From Candidatus Edwardsbacteria bacterium (GTDB taxonomy: Bacteria; Edwardsbacteria; AC1; EtOH8), in assembly GCA_031082425.1 (NCBI GenBank), contig JAVHLB010000003.1, positions 62,001 through 126,000 of the forward strand: a stretch of DNA of 64,000 nt, given 5' to 3'. Shown here one piece after another: positions 24,831 to 33,768 of this stretch. A program made the position numbers and the translations under genes. How positions within the stretch are numbered: the stretch's first letter is position 1; the number at the start of each line of letters is the position of its first letter. The notes beneath the pieces are model-generated. The model saw nothing but the letters and a program-made list of their open reading frames with translations, was not told the origin of the DNA and made no database searches.

Positions 24831-26003
24831 ATGAAAAAGTTATTCATGGTTCTGACGCTGGCCTGTCTGCTGTCCCCGGCCCGGGCCCTGGAGCCGCCGG
24901 TGGATGTCAAGGCGGTGGATACTCCCAACGACGAGGGGAGTTCCATCACCGTAAGCTGGGGAAGGTCGCCCCAGGATCAGGGGGATGCCACCGTCTTCAA
25001 GGGCTACCAGATCCTGCGGGCGGAGAATGACAAAGGACCCTTTGTTGAGGCCGGCTTCGTCATCTGCGGCAAGAACGATTTCCGCGACAATGTCGAGAGC
25101 CATAAAAGTTATTATTACCAGGTCCGGGCGGTCGCCTTCCCGGATTCTTCGAATGCGGTCCTGACCGGCCCGGCCGCCGCCACCGCCCAGTGGTTCGACA
25201 GCAGCCGGACCAACGTGCTGATACTGACCATCATCCTCTGTTTCCTGATCATCTGGTATATCGAGCGGGCCAAGAAGGGCGAGGAACTGTTCATCCGCAA
25301 GATCCAGGGGCTGGATGCCATCGACGAGGCGGTGGGCCGTTCCACCGAGCTGGGCAAACCCATCATGTTCTCCTTCGGCCTGGGCGAGATCAAGGACATC
25401 GTGACGGTGGCCGCCCTGGCCATCCTGCGCCAGGTGGCGGTGCGCTGCGCCCAGCACGGCACCGAACTGCTGGTCCCCAACTGGGACCCGCTGGTGATGG
25501 CCGCCGCCCAGGAGACCGTGCAGCAGGCCTATTCCGAGCCGGGCCGGCCCGACCTATACAAGGAGGGCAACGTCAGCTTTCTGACCTCCGACCAGTTCGG
25601 CTACGCCGCCGGGGTGGACGGGATGATGCTCCGGCAGAAACCGGGGGCGGTGTTCTTCATGGGCTATTTCTACGCCGAGGCCCTGCTGATGTCAGAGACC
25701 GGCCATTCCATCGGGGCCATCCAGATAGCCGGCACCACCGCCATCACCCAGCTGCCGTTCTTCATCGCCTCCTGCGATTACACCCTGATCGGCGAGGAGA
25801 TGCTGGCGGCCTCCTGCTACCTCAAAAGAGATCCCCAGCTGCTGGGCAGCCTCAAGGGGGAGGATTTCGTCAAGGCCTTTCTGATAATCGGCTTTGCCCT
25901 GATGGCCGTCTGGGGCACGGCGGGATATATTTTGAACAATGCGGGAAACCCCTGGATGATGAACGTCTTCCAGGCCGTCAAGAACTGGTTCATAACCGGT
26001 TAG
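24831..26003 (+). CDS. Membrane protein with FN3 domain and DUF6754-like domain
   Basis: 390 residues from ATG 24831, chosen because it opens a clean signal peptide (MKKLFMVLTLACLLSPARA); the longer open frame overlaps ntpC. A fibronectin type III domain spans about 22-118 (SITVSWGRSP, GYQILRAEN, SYYYQVRAV). A membrane segment is at about 125-142 (LILTIILCFLIIWYIERAKKG). A conserved soluble domain follows (IQGLDAIDEAVGRSTELGKPIMFSFG ... TELLVPNWDPLV ... GAVFFMGYFYAEALLMSE), which I believe is DUF6754. A second membrane segment lies near the C-terminus (FLIIGFALMAVWGTAGYIL). It is the first gene of four membrane-protein genes inside the V-ATPase operon. Function unknown. Confidence 0.7.
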   Translation: MKKLFMVLTLACLLSPARALEPPVDVKAVDTPNDEGSSITVSWGRSPQDQGDATVFKGYQILRAENDKGPFVEAGFVICGKNDFRDNVESHKSYYYQVRAVAFPDSSNAVLTGPAAATAQWFDSSRTNVLILTIILCFLIIWYIERAKKGEELFIRKIQGLDAIDEAVGRSTELGKPIMFSFGLGEIKDIVTVAALAILRQVAVRCAQHGTELLVPNWDPLVMAAAQETVQQAYSEPGRPDLYKEGNVSFLTSDQFGYAAGVDGMMLRQKPGAVFFMGYFYAEALLMSETGHSIGAIQIAGTTAITQLPFFIASCDYTLIGEEMLAASCYLKRDPQLLGSLKGEDFVKAFLIIGFALMAVWGTAGYILNNAGNPWMMNVFQAVKNWFITG

Positions 26004-26025
26004 ATTCCGGCAGAGGAGATACAAA

Positions 26026-26658
26026 ATGAAAAAAGAGATACCTTTGGCCATAACCTTCATCACCGGGCTGATAATCATCGTGACCTTCTTCATCCCCCAC
26101 CAGCCGCTGGGGACCATGCAGCAGAGGCTGTTGTTGTGGTATTCCATAGTGCTGGGCTTCACCATGCTGCTGGGAATGGACAGCCTGCTGCGCAGCAACA
26201 TCCAGAAGATAGTCCGCAAGGCCCCGGGCTGGCCCTTCGCCCTGGTGCTGATCATCGGTTTTTTGGGGACCCTGATCGCCGGCATCTACACCTGGGCCAC
26301 CAGCGAATCCCTGCTGAGTCTGGGGTCATCCTTCATGTACGTCTACACCTATTTCATCATTCCCCTGCAGGCCACCATGTTCTCCCTGCTGGCCTTCTTC
26401 ATCGCCTCGGCCGCCTACAGGGCCTTCCGGGCCCGTTCCCTGGAAGCCACCTTGCTTTTAATAACGGCGGCCATCGTGATGCTGGGCCGGGTGCCGGTGG
26501 GTGTCGAGATCTGGGACAAACTGCCGGTAATGCAGGACTGGATCATGGAGGTTCCCCAGATGGCGGCCAAGAGGGGCATCTTTATCGGCATTGCCTTGGG
26601 CACCGTGGCCATGTCGCTGCGGGTCATTTTGGGACTGGAAAGAACCTACCTTTCATAA
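26026..26658 (+). CDS. Six-helix membrane protein of unknown function (V-ATPase cluster)
   Basis: 210 residues with about six membrane segments (LAITFITGLIIIVTFFI, LLWYSIVLGFTMLLGM, FALVLIIGFLGTLIAGIY, YTYFIIPLQATMFSLLAFFIASAAY, LLLITAAIVMLG, GIFIGIALGTVAMSLRVILG). A cytosolic loop after helix 2 carries LRSNIQKIVRKAPGW. No transporter signature recognised. It is 22 bases behind the FN3/DUF6754-like gene, with which it probably forms a complex. Confidence 0.7.
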   Translation: MKKEIPLAITFITGLIIIVTFFIPHQPLGTMQQRLLLWYSIVLGFTMLLGMDSLLRSNIQKIVRKAPGWPFALVLIIGFLGTLIAGIYTWATSESLLSLGSSFMYVYTYFIIPLQATMFSLLAFFIASAAYRAFRARSLEATLLLITAAIVMLGRVPVGVEIWDKLPVMQDWIMEVPQMAAKRGIFIGIALGTVAMSLRVILGLERTYLS

Positions 26659-26683
26659 ATAAGGTAATAAAGGAGATGGTGAA

Positions 26684-27508
26684 ATGAAGTTCTTCGAAAA
26701 GATAGCCAATATAGACAGCCGGATCATCTATCTGTTGCTGTTCATCGTGGTGCTGATCCCGGTGATGTTTAAAATGGTCCTGCCGGTAAGGGTTTCGGAG
26801 CCGGTCCAGGCGGCCTATGATTCCATCGAGAAACTACCGGAGGGTTCGGTGATCCTTTTCTCGGTGGATTACGACGCCTCCTCGGCGCCCGAGATCCAGC
26901 CGATGCTGCTGGCCACCTTGCGGCACGCCTTTTCCCGGAAGCACAAGGTGGTGTTGCTGGGACAGTGGGCCCTGGGCCTGCCGTTCGGCGAGATCGGCCT
27001 CAACGAGATCGCCCCCCAGTTCGCCGCCCGATACGGGGTGGATTACGTCAACCTGGGCTACCGCCCGGGATACCGGGCCCAGATGGTGGGGATGGGGCGG
27101 GAGATCCGCGACTTCTTCGCCACTGACTACAAGGGCACGCCGGTCGATGAAATCCCCCTGATGAAGGGCATCCACAACTACAACGACATCGACCTGCTGG
27201 TGGGCCTGGAGGCCGGGCAGGCCGGCGATGAGTGGATCCAGTTCGCCGGGGCCCGCTACGGGATCAACATCATCGTCGGGGCCACCGGGGTCATCGCCCC
27301 CGACATGTTCCACTATCTGCAGGCCAAGCAGATCAAGGGCCTGGTGGGCGGCCTGCAGGGGGCAGCCGAATACGAGACCCTGGTCAAGCACGCCGGGACC
27401 GGCATCGCCGGGATGGTGGCCCAGTCTTACGCCCATCTGCTGCTGTTGGGGTTCATCCTGATAGGCAATGTGGGCTATTTCGTGATCAGAAGGAGGAAAC
27501 AAGCATGA
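26684..27508 (+). CDS. Membrane-anchored protein with large extramembrane domain (V-ATPase cluster)
   Basis: 274 residues: one membrane helix near the start (IIYLLLFIVVLIPVMFKMVL), about 210 residues of alpha/beta-type soluble sequence (SVILFSVDYDASSAPEIQPMLLATLRHAF, KVVLLGQWALG, YGVDYVNLGYRPG, IDLLVGLEAGQAGDEW, IIVGATGVIAPDM), and a second helix at the end (LLLLGFILIGNVGYFVI) followed by RRRKQA. Conserved-looking Asp, Gly and His residues suggest a real domain, but I cannot assign a family. The stop overlaps the next start as ATGA, so the two are translationally coupled. Confidence 0.7.
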   Translation: MKFFEKIANIDSRIIYLLLFIVVLIPVMFKMVLPVRVSEPVQAAYDSIEKLPEGSVILFSVDYDASSAPEIQPMLLATLRHAFSRKHKVVLLGQWALGLPFGEIGLNEIAPQFAARYGVDYVNLGYRPGYRAQMVGMGREIRDFFATDYKGTPVDEIPLMKGIHNYNDIDLLVGLEAGQAGDEWIQFAGARYGINIIVGATGVIAPDMFHYLQAKQIKGLVGGLQGAAEYETLVKHAGTGIAGMVAQSYAHLLLLGFILIGNVGYFVIRRRKQA

Positions 27509-28116
27509 TGCAGATAATCGGGACCTGGATAGCGGCCGGGCTGACCCTGGCCATATTCTCATTCCTCTATAAGGACAACCCCTTCTACAAGTTCGCCGAG
27601 CACCTCTATGTGGGGGTCTCGGCCGCCTACGCCATACTGTATGTCTTTTATTTCGACGTCAAGCCGCTGCTGATCGAGAAGTTCATCACCGAGCAGGGGG
27701 CCGAGCGCTGGATCATACTGATCCCGGCGGTCTTCGGCCTGATCATGCTGTCACGCTGGATACCCAAGATCTCCTGGCTGTCCCGCTGGTCCATCGCCCT
27801 GACGGTGGGGATCGCCGCCGGGCTGGGCATCACCGGCCAGATCCAGGGGATCCTGCTGCCCCAGATCCAGGGCACATTGGTCCCGCTGACCTCCGTAAAC
27901 AACGTTATCATGGTGATCGGGGTGATCGCCACCCTGGTCTATTTTTATTTTTCCATCGCCCACCAGGGCCTGGTCAAGCACGGGGCCCGGCTGGGAATGG
28001 TCTTTATCATGGTGGCCTTCGGGGCCAGCTTCGGCTACACCGTGATGGCCCGCATCTCGCTGCTGATCGGCCGGCTGCATTTCCTGGTGTACGAGTGGCT
28101 CCATCTGGTCAAATGA
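27505..28116 (+). CDS. Six-helix membrane protein of unknown function (V-ATPase cluster)
   Basis: 203 residues from ATG 27505 (AGGAGG at 27491-27496), overlapping the upstream stop. About six membrane segments (IIGTWIAAGLTLAIFSFLY, LYVGVSAAYAILYVFYF, WIILIPAVFGLIMLS, WSIALTVGIAAGLGITG, NVIMVIGVIATLVYFYF, LGMVFIMVAFGASFGYTVMARISLLIG). A longer in-frame reading would run into the upstream gene and is not real. Last of the four-gene membrane module; two small soluble proteins follow. Confidence 0.7.
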   Translation: MMQIIGTWIAAGLTLAIFSFLYKDNPFYKFAEHLYVGVSAAYAILYVFYFDVKPLLIEKFITEQGAERWIILIPAVFGLIMLSRWIPKISWLSRWSIALTVGIAAGLGITGQIQGILLPQIQGTLVPLTSVNNVIMVIGVIATLVYFYFSIAHQGLVKHGARLGMVFIMVAFGASFGYTVMARISLLIGRLHFLVYEWLHLVK

Positions 28117-28153
28117 GCCGCCGGGGCCCTGAAATTTTAAGGGGGATGTAATT

Positions 28154-28456
28154 ATGGAAGATCTGACCGGAATAAAAGGGGTGCTGGGCTTTGCGGTCTA
28201 CGTCAGCGACAGCCAGGTGTCCGGCTCGGCCAAGGGGAAGCTGGGCGACAAGGCCTCGGACATAGAGCAGTTCTGGGCCAACGCCGCTTCGGTGATATCA
28301 AACAATCTGAACCTGGGGGAGGTCAAAGAGGTGGCGGTCGGCGGGAAGGACCGCCAGGTGCTGATGGTGATGTCCCCCGATAAGACCGTCCTGTGCGAAC
28401 TGGATCCCAAGGCCAACTGGAAGAGCATCTCCGCCGAAGTAAGGAGGAAGATGTGA
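28154..28456 (+). CDS. Small roadblock/LC7-like protein
   Basis: 100 residues, soluble. The opening LTGIKGVLGFAVYVSDSQVSGSA, a middle helix (DIEQFWANAASVISNNLNLGEVKEV) and strands VGGKDRQVLMVMSPDKTVLCELDP fit a roadblock/LC7 fold, related in plan to the protein at 20039. Its TGA overlaps the next ATG (TGATG). It lies between the membrane module and subunit F, so it is likely a regulator or assembly partner of the complex. Confidence 0.55.
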   Translation: MEDLTGIKGVLGFAVYVSDSQVSGSAKGKLGDKASDIEQFWANAASVISNNLNLGEVKEVAVGGKDRQVLMVMSPDKTVLCELDPKANWKSISAEVRRKM

Positions 28457-29007
28457 TGTCTTTACAAGACGCTTTAAAGACCAAGCTGGCCGGGCAGAAG
28501 GCGGCCTTCGTGATAGATGGATCAGGCAAGTGTCAGCAGCAGGGAGGGGATGAATCGGCCATCCTGCAGAGCACCCAGTTCGCCAAGCAGATATACGACA
28601 TCGTCGGACTGTCTTCGCTGGACACCCTGTGGGTCAGCGCCGGGAACGGAACCTTTGTCACTAAAACAACCTCACAGGGGCAGGCCGGGCTGATGCTGGA
28701 CCAGAATCCGGACATCCCCGCGGCAATGAGTTTCCTGGATCGGGCCCTGTCATCATCGGAGGCCGGGCCGGCTGCCGGGACCGGGGATGTGATGGGCAAG
28801 GTGCGGAAGATAGCCTCCGAATACCTGACCGACTTTGCCGACACCGCCCTGATGATTCAGGTCAAGCAGGCCGGGCTGGACGAGAAGAACCCCCAGCCCG
28901 AGCAGCTGGAGAAGCTGGCCGCCGGCCTGGAGAAGGCGGCCCTGATGATCACCGGGCCGGAGAAGGCCAGGGAGATGGCCGAACAGATAAGGAAGGCGAT
29001 AAAATAA
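28456..29007 (+). CDS. Hypothetical soluble protein, V-ATPase cluster
   Basis: 183 residues from ATG 28456, which overlaps the previous stop codon; the longer in-frame extension lies inside the previous gene. The N-terminal part (AAFVIDGSGKCQQQGGDESAILQSTQFAKQIYDIVGLSSLDTLWVSAGNGTFVTKT) has the strand-helix-strand order of another roadblock-like domain. The C-terminal 75 residues are helical and charged (KVRKIASEYLTDFADTALMIQVKQAG, LEKLAAGLEKAALMI). Family not recognised. It ends three bases before ntpF. Confidence 0.6.
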   Translation: MSLQDALKTKLAGQKAAFVIDGSGKCQQQGGDESAILQSTQFAKQIYDIVGLSSLDTLWVSAGNGTFVTKTTSQGQAGLMLDQNPDIPAAMSFLDRALSSSEAGPAAGTGDVMGKVRKIASEYLTDFADTALMIQVKQAGLDEKNPQPEQLEKLAAGLEKAALMITGPEKAREMAEQIRKAIK

Positions 29008-29010
29008 GCG

Positions 29011-29334
29011 ATGGAAAGATTGGCCGTGATAACCGACCCCTGCACCGCCACCGGATTCCGGATGGCGGGCATAGAGACCCATGAGGTGGCCGACATCCAC
29101 CAGATGCGCAGCAAGGTGCTGGAGCTGATGAAGAGCGACAGCTACGGCATGATAGCGGTCAACGAGGACCTGGGCGGGGACCTGGGGGATGACATCAACC
29201 GCCTGATCAAGGGCCGGGCCCTGCCGGTTATTTTGCCGTTCCCGGTTCCCCAGGGCGGGGTGGTGGAGTCGGGCGAGGCCTATCTTTCCAAATTAGTCAA
29301 GCAGGCCATCGGGTTCTACGTTAAGTTGAAATGA
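29011..29334 (+). CDS. ntpF: V-type ATPase subunit F
   Basis: 107 residues. Rossmann-like subunit F pattern: LAVITDPCTATGFRMAGIETHEV, YGMIAVNEDLG, LPVILPFPVPQGG, and a C-terminal helix VKQAIGFYVKLK. It is the small regulatory subunit of the central stalk. It is separated from subunit A by an outer-membrane-type gene and an AT-rich lipoprotein gene. Confidence 0.9.
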   Translation: MERLAVITDPCTATGFRMAGIETHEVADIHQMRSKVLELMKSDSYGMIAVNEDLGGDLGDDINRLIKGRALPVILPFPVPQGGVVESGEAYLSKLVKQAIGFYVKLK

Positions 29335-29350
29335 TCTTTTTAGGGCAGGG

Positions 29351-30259
29351 ATGAACGCGGATAATTATCGGTCAGGCTTCTTCAAGAAAATAATTTTGTC
29401 TTTCGTTCTTTTAATAATTTTTATTTATCCCGTTTGTGCCGAGAGTGTCCCCGGCCTGGACCTGCTGGAGCGGGTACTGGACCGGTTCCAGTTCATGCCG
29501 GAATATCATATGGTGGGCGACGTGATGGCCTTTGCCAATCACAAGGATGCCGAATACCGCCGGCGTTATTTCATCGAGACCAATTCCGACCTGGAGTTCG
29601 TGTTCTTCTCCTACCGCGGCCTGATCTACTCCGACTGGTTCCTGTACATGAAGACCGGCATGGGGCGCCAGGACGGGGCGGTGATCTTCGATCCCCGCGA
29701 TGTCCGCTACGGGATTACCCCTTCGCTGGAGATCCGGCTGAAAAAGGCCAACCTCCGGGCCGGACTGGAGCATTTTTGTTTTCACGATATCGATCGGAAC
29801 GACGGGGTCACCGAATACTGGAACAAAGAGTTCCTTGAGATCTTTTCCAATAATTTTCGCCTGGGAGAATACCGCCGTCGCCTGATCGCGGAGGGAAGCT
29901 GGGACCAAGGCAACCGGTTATCCAACAGCACCAAGCTGGGCTTGTATATCAAAAGGGCCTTCGGTCTGCTGCCGGAGGCGGTGCTGGGCGGTGGACATAA
30001 TTATAGATGGGAACTGACCCAGGAGAACCGCTGGGCCTTTTTCCGGAGCCGCGACTGGCTGGTCAATATAAAAACGCTGGCCAATGCCAACGTGAGGCGG
30101 GACGGCCATGTTCTGCAGACATACGTCCTGGGGCTGGAGGGCCACTTCCGGCGGGGGGCCGGCGGGTCGATGCTGTTCATGAATTATAATATTCTGGATC
30201 AGCTGGAGGTCAGGCCCAAGGACAAATTGCTGGAGCTGGGAGTAAGGTTTTATAATTAA
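29351..30259 (+). CDS. Predicted outer-membrane beta-barrel protein
   Basis: About 300 residues with a signal peptide (IILSFVLLIIFIYPVCAES). The mature part has alternating, aromatic-rich strands (EFVFFSYRGLIYSDWFLYMKTGMG, ITPSLEIRLKKANLRAGLEHFCF, RWELTQENRWAFFRSRDWLVNIKTLANANV) and ends LLELGVRFYN, a beta-signal-like terminus. It looks like a 10-14-strand barrel. An outer-membrane protein inside a V-ATPase operon has no obvious mechanistic link; it may reflect a conserved envelope module or chance insertion. Family not recognised. Confidence 0.6.
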   Translation: MNADNYRSGFFKKIILSFVLLIIFIYPVCAESVPGLDLLERVLDRFQFMPEYHMVGDVMAFANHKDAEYRRRYFIETNSDLEFVFFSYRGLIYSDWFLYMKTGMGRQDGAVIFDPRDVRYGITPSLEIRLKKANLRAGLEHFCFHDIDRNDGVTEYWNKEFLEIFSNNFRLGEYRRRLIAEGSWDQGNRLSNSTKLGLYIKRAFGLLPEAVLGGGHNYRWELTQENRWAFFRSRDWLVNIKTLANANVRRDGHVLQTYVLGLEGHFRRGAGGSMLFMNYNILDQLEVRPKDKLLELGVRFYN

Positions 30260-30285
30260 TCGAAAAGAGATTGTTTCCATACAGG

Positions 30286-30738
30286 ATGAAACGGCTAGCA
30301 AAATATTGCCTTTCCCTTATTATATCGATTGCAATATGGGGATGCAGCAAGCCAACAGAATCGACAAGTGAGCCTGTGCTTACAGAAGTAAGCTTAACGG
30401 ATACGATTAATGCCTATTATAATGAATGCCAAGTAAATGTAACTTTAATTTATAAAATCCAGAATTATTCCGGTATTAAATCAGGGTCGGATTCGGATAA
30501 GTTCACAGTTTATCTGAATAACGGGAAGATATTAACCGAGCCATCTAATGGGCCCGGGGCACAGAGTGACGAATATTATTTAGGCCTTTTTACTAGAACG
30601 ACCTATGATAGCTGGGTTTCTGACACAACAACTAGCGTCCTTGCCGCTTCCGATACCCTTACGACCATAGATAGTTCTGCCGTCAATATTTGGTGGTGGT
30701 ATAATGGTGTCCGCCGGACATTACATTATAAATTTTAA
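30286..30738 (+). CDS. AT-rich hypothetical lipoprotein inserted in the V-ATPase operon
   Basis: About 150 residues from ATG 30286 (an in-frame TTG at 30271 is less likely). Lipoprotein signal LIISIAIWGCSKP. The mature part is Ser/Thr/Tyr-rich with beta-strand character (VSLTDTINAYYNECQVNVTLIYKIQN, KFTVYLNNGKIL). Base composition and codon use are clearly more AT-rich than both neighbours, and the ribosome site is poor. This suggests recent acquisition between the barrel gene and ntpA. Family unknown. Confidence 0.65.
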   Translation: MKRLAKYCLSLIISIAIWGCSKPTESTSEPVLTEVSLTDTINAYYNECQVNVTLIYKIQNYSGIKSGSDSDKFTVYLNNGKILTEPSNGPGAQSDEYYLGLFTRTTYDSWVSDTTTSVLAASDTLTTIDSSAVNIWWWYNGVRRTLHYKF

Positions 30739-30785
30739 CCGAACAAGTAAATAACATCTTTATATAAATCGTTCCAGGAGTTTTT

Positions 30786-32528
<1,743 letters not shown>

Positions 32529-32545
32529 TCGACTTCCCATCAGAT

Positions 32546-32637
32546 GTCACCCTGAGAGGGCAATTTCGCTTGGCAGGGTGAACGGGTGACACTGTCATCC
32601 TTCAGCCTGTGGCGCACCGCAGGAATCTCAGGATGAT
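32546..32637. repeat. Double-hairpin intergenic repeat between ntpA and the DHH gene
   Basis: Two adjacent imperfect palindromes. GTCACCC (32546-32552) pairs with GGGTGAC (32584-32590), with an inner CCCTG/CAGGG. CATCCT (32596-32601) pairs with AGGATG (32630-32635), with an inner CCTGTGG/CCGCAGG hairpin. There is no T-run, so it is not a simple terminator. It has the look of a dispersed intergenic palindrome. Confidence 0.6.
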
Positions 32638-32672
32638 AGATAGTAGAATAAACATAACAGTATAGGTGAATT

Positions 32673-33587
32673 ATGCGTCTAGTAACCAGAGCGGATTTCG
32701 ATGGATTGATCTGCGGCGTCCTGTTGAAGGAGGCCGGCATCATCGACAATATTCTGTTCGTCCACCCCAAGGACGTCCAGGACGGCAAGGTCGAGGTCAC
32801 GGCCGACGACGTGCTGGCCAACGTGCCCTATGCCAAGGGCTGCGGGATGTGGTTCGACCATCACATGTCCGAGCTGGAGCGCAAGGCCTTCCCGGCCGAT
32901 TACAAGGGCTGGTCCAGCCCGGAGAAGAGCTGCGCCCGGGTGATCTACAAGCATTACGGCGGGGCCGACAAGTTCCCCCGCTTCACCGAGATGATGACCG
33001 CGGTGGACAAGTCCGACTCCGGCGACCTAAGCATCGAGGAGGTGGCCGAGCCCCGGGGCTGGCTGCTGCTGGCGGTGGTGATGGACCCCCGCACCGGCCT
33101 GGGCCGCTACAGCGACTACCGGATCAGCAACCTGCAGCTGATGCAGGACCTGATGGAATCCTGCCGGACCATGCCCATCGAGGAGATCCTGGAGCAGCCG
33201 GACGTCAAGGAGCGGGTCAAGCGCTACCACGAATCGGAGTGGATGTACAAAGAAATGATCAAGGGCCACTCCAGGGTGGAGGACAAGGTGCTGGTGGTGG
33301 ACCTGCGCCAGATGGAGGAGATCCCCAGCGGCAACCGTTTCGTGGAATACGGGATGTTCCCCAATATCAACATCTCCATCCGGGTGATGTGGGGCCTCAA
33401 GAAGCAGAACGTGGTGTTCGCGGTGGGGCACAGCATCATCAACCGGACCTCCCAGACCAAGGTGGGCTCGCTGATGCTGAAGTACGGCGGCGGCGGGCAT
33501 GACAAGGTTGGGACCTGCCAGGTGCCGGCCGAGAAGGCCGAGGAGGTGCTGGCCGAATTAGTGAAGCAGATCAAGGCCGACGGGTAG
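32673..33587 (+). CDS. DHH-family phosphoesterase
   Basis: 304 residues. RADFDGLICG at the N-terminus and the DHH triad in MWFDHHMSE (about residue 62) are the metal-binding motifs of DHH phosphoesterases. The C-terminal DHHA1-type domain ends in the substrate motif GGGGHDKVGTCQVP. Relatives include exopolyphosphatase, oligoribonuclease (NrnA) and cyclic-dinucleotide phosphodiesterases; substrate cannot be told here. It sits between V-ATPase subunits A and B, an unusual place. No signal or membrane segment is visible, so it is cytoplasmic. Confidence 0.85.
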   Translation: MRLVTRADFDGLICGVLLKEAGIIDNILFVHPKDVQDGKVEVTADDVLANVPYAKGCGMWFDHHMSELERKAFPADYKGWSSPEKSCARVIYKHYGGADKFPRFTEMMTAVDKSDSGDLSIEEVAEPRGWLLLAVVMDPRTGLGRYSDYRISNLQLMQDLMESCRTMPIEEILEQPDVKERVKRYHESEWMYKEMIKGHSRVEDKVLVVDLRQMEEIPSGNRFVEYGMFPNINISIRVMWGLKKQNVVFAVGHSIINRTSQTKVGSLMLKYGGGGHDKVGTCQVPAEKAEEVLAELVKQIKADG

Positions 33588-33606
33588 ATTCCATTCACGA
33601 TTAATT

Positions 33607-33686
33607 GCGATAGGTTGAAAACCTATCGCTTGCCAACCAACAAGGCCGCCGGTGCGGCCTAATAAGGAAGGCTTTGAATAAGCCTT
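33607..33686 (+). other. Three consecutive hairpins in the leader of ntpB
   Basis: GCGATAGGT/ACCTATCGC (33607-33615 with 33621-33629), AGGCCGC/GCGGCCT (33643-33649 with 33654-33660) and AAGGCTT/AAGCCTT (33668-33674 with 33680-33686) follow one another in the 181-base gap before ntpB. None has a following T-run. They could be mRNA-processing or stability elements. Confidence 0.65.
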
Positions 33687-33768
33687 GATGAATATCCAGC
33701 GATATCATTCATGGTGTCGCGTTAAATAGAAGTTAAAATAAATTGATATATAAAATTACGAGGCATTC

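Noticed and set aside
27232..27504. Upstream extension of the membrane gene at 27505
   Set aside because: Arginine/histidine-rich shadow of the preceding gene; a good ribosome site and membrane helix start at 27505.
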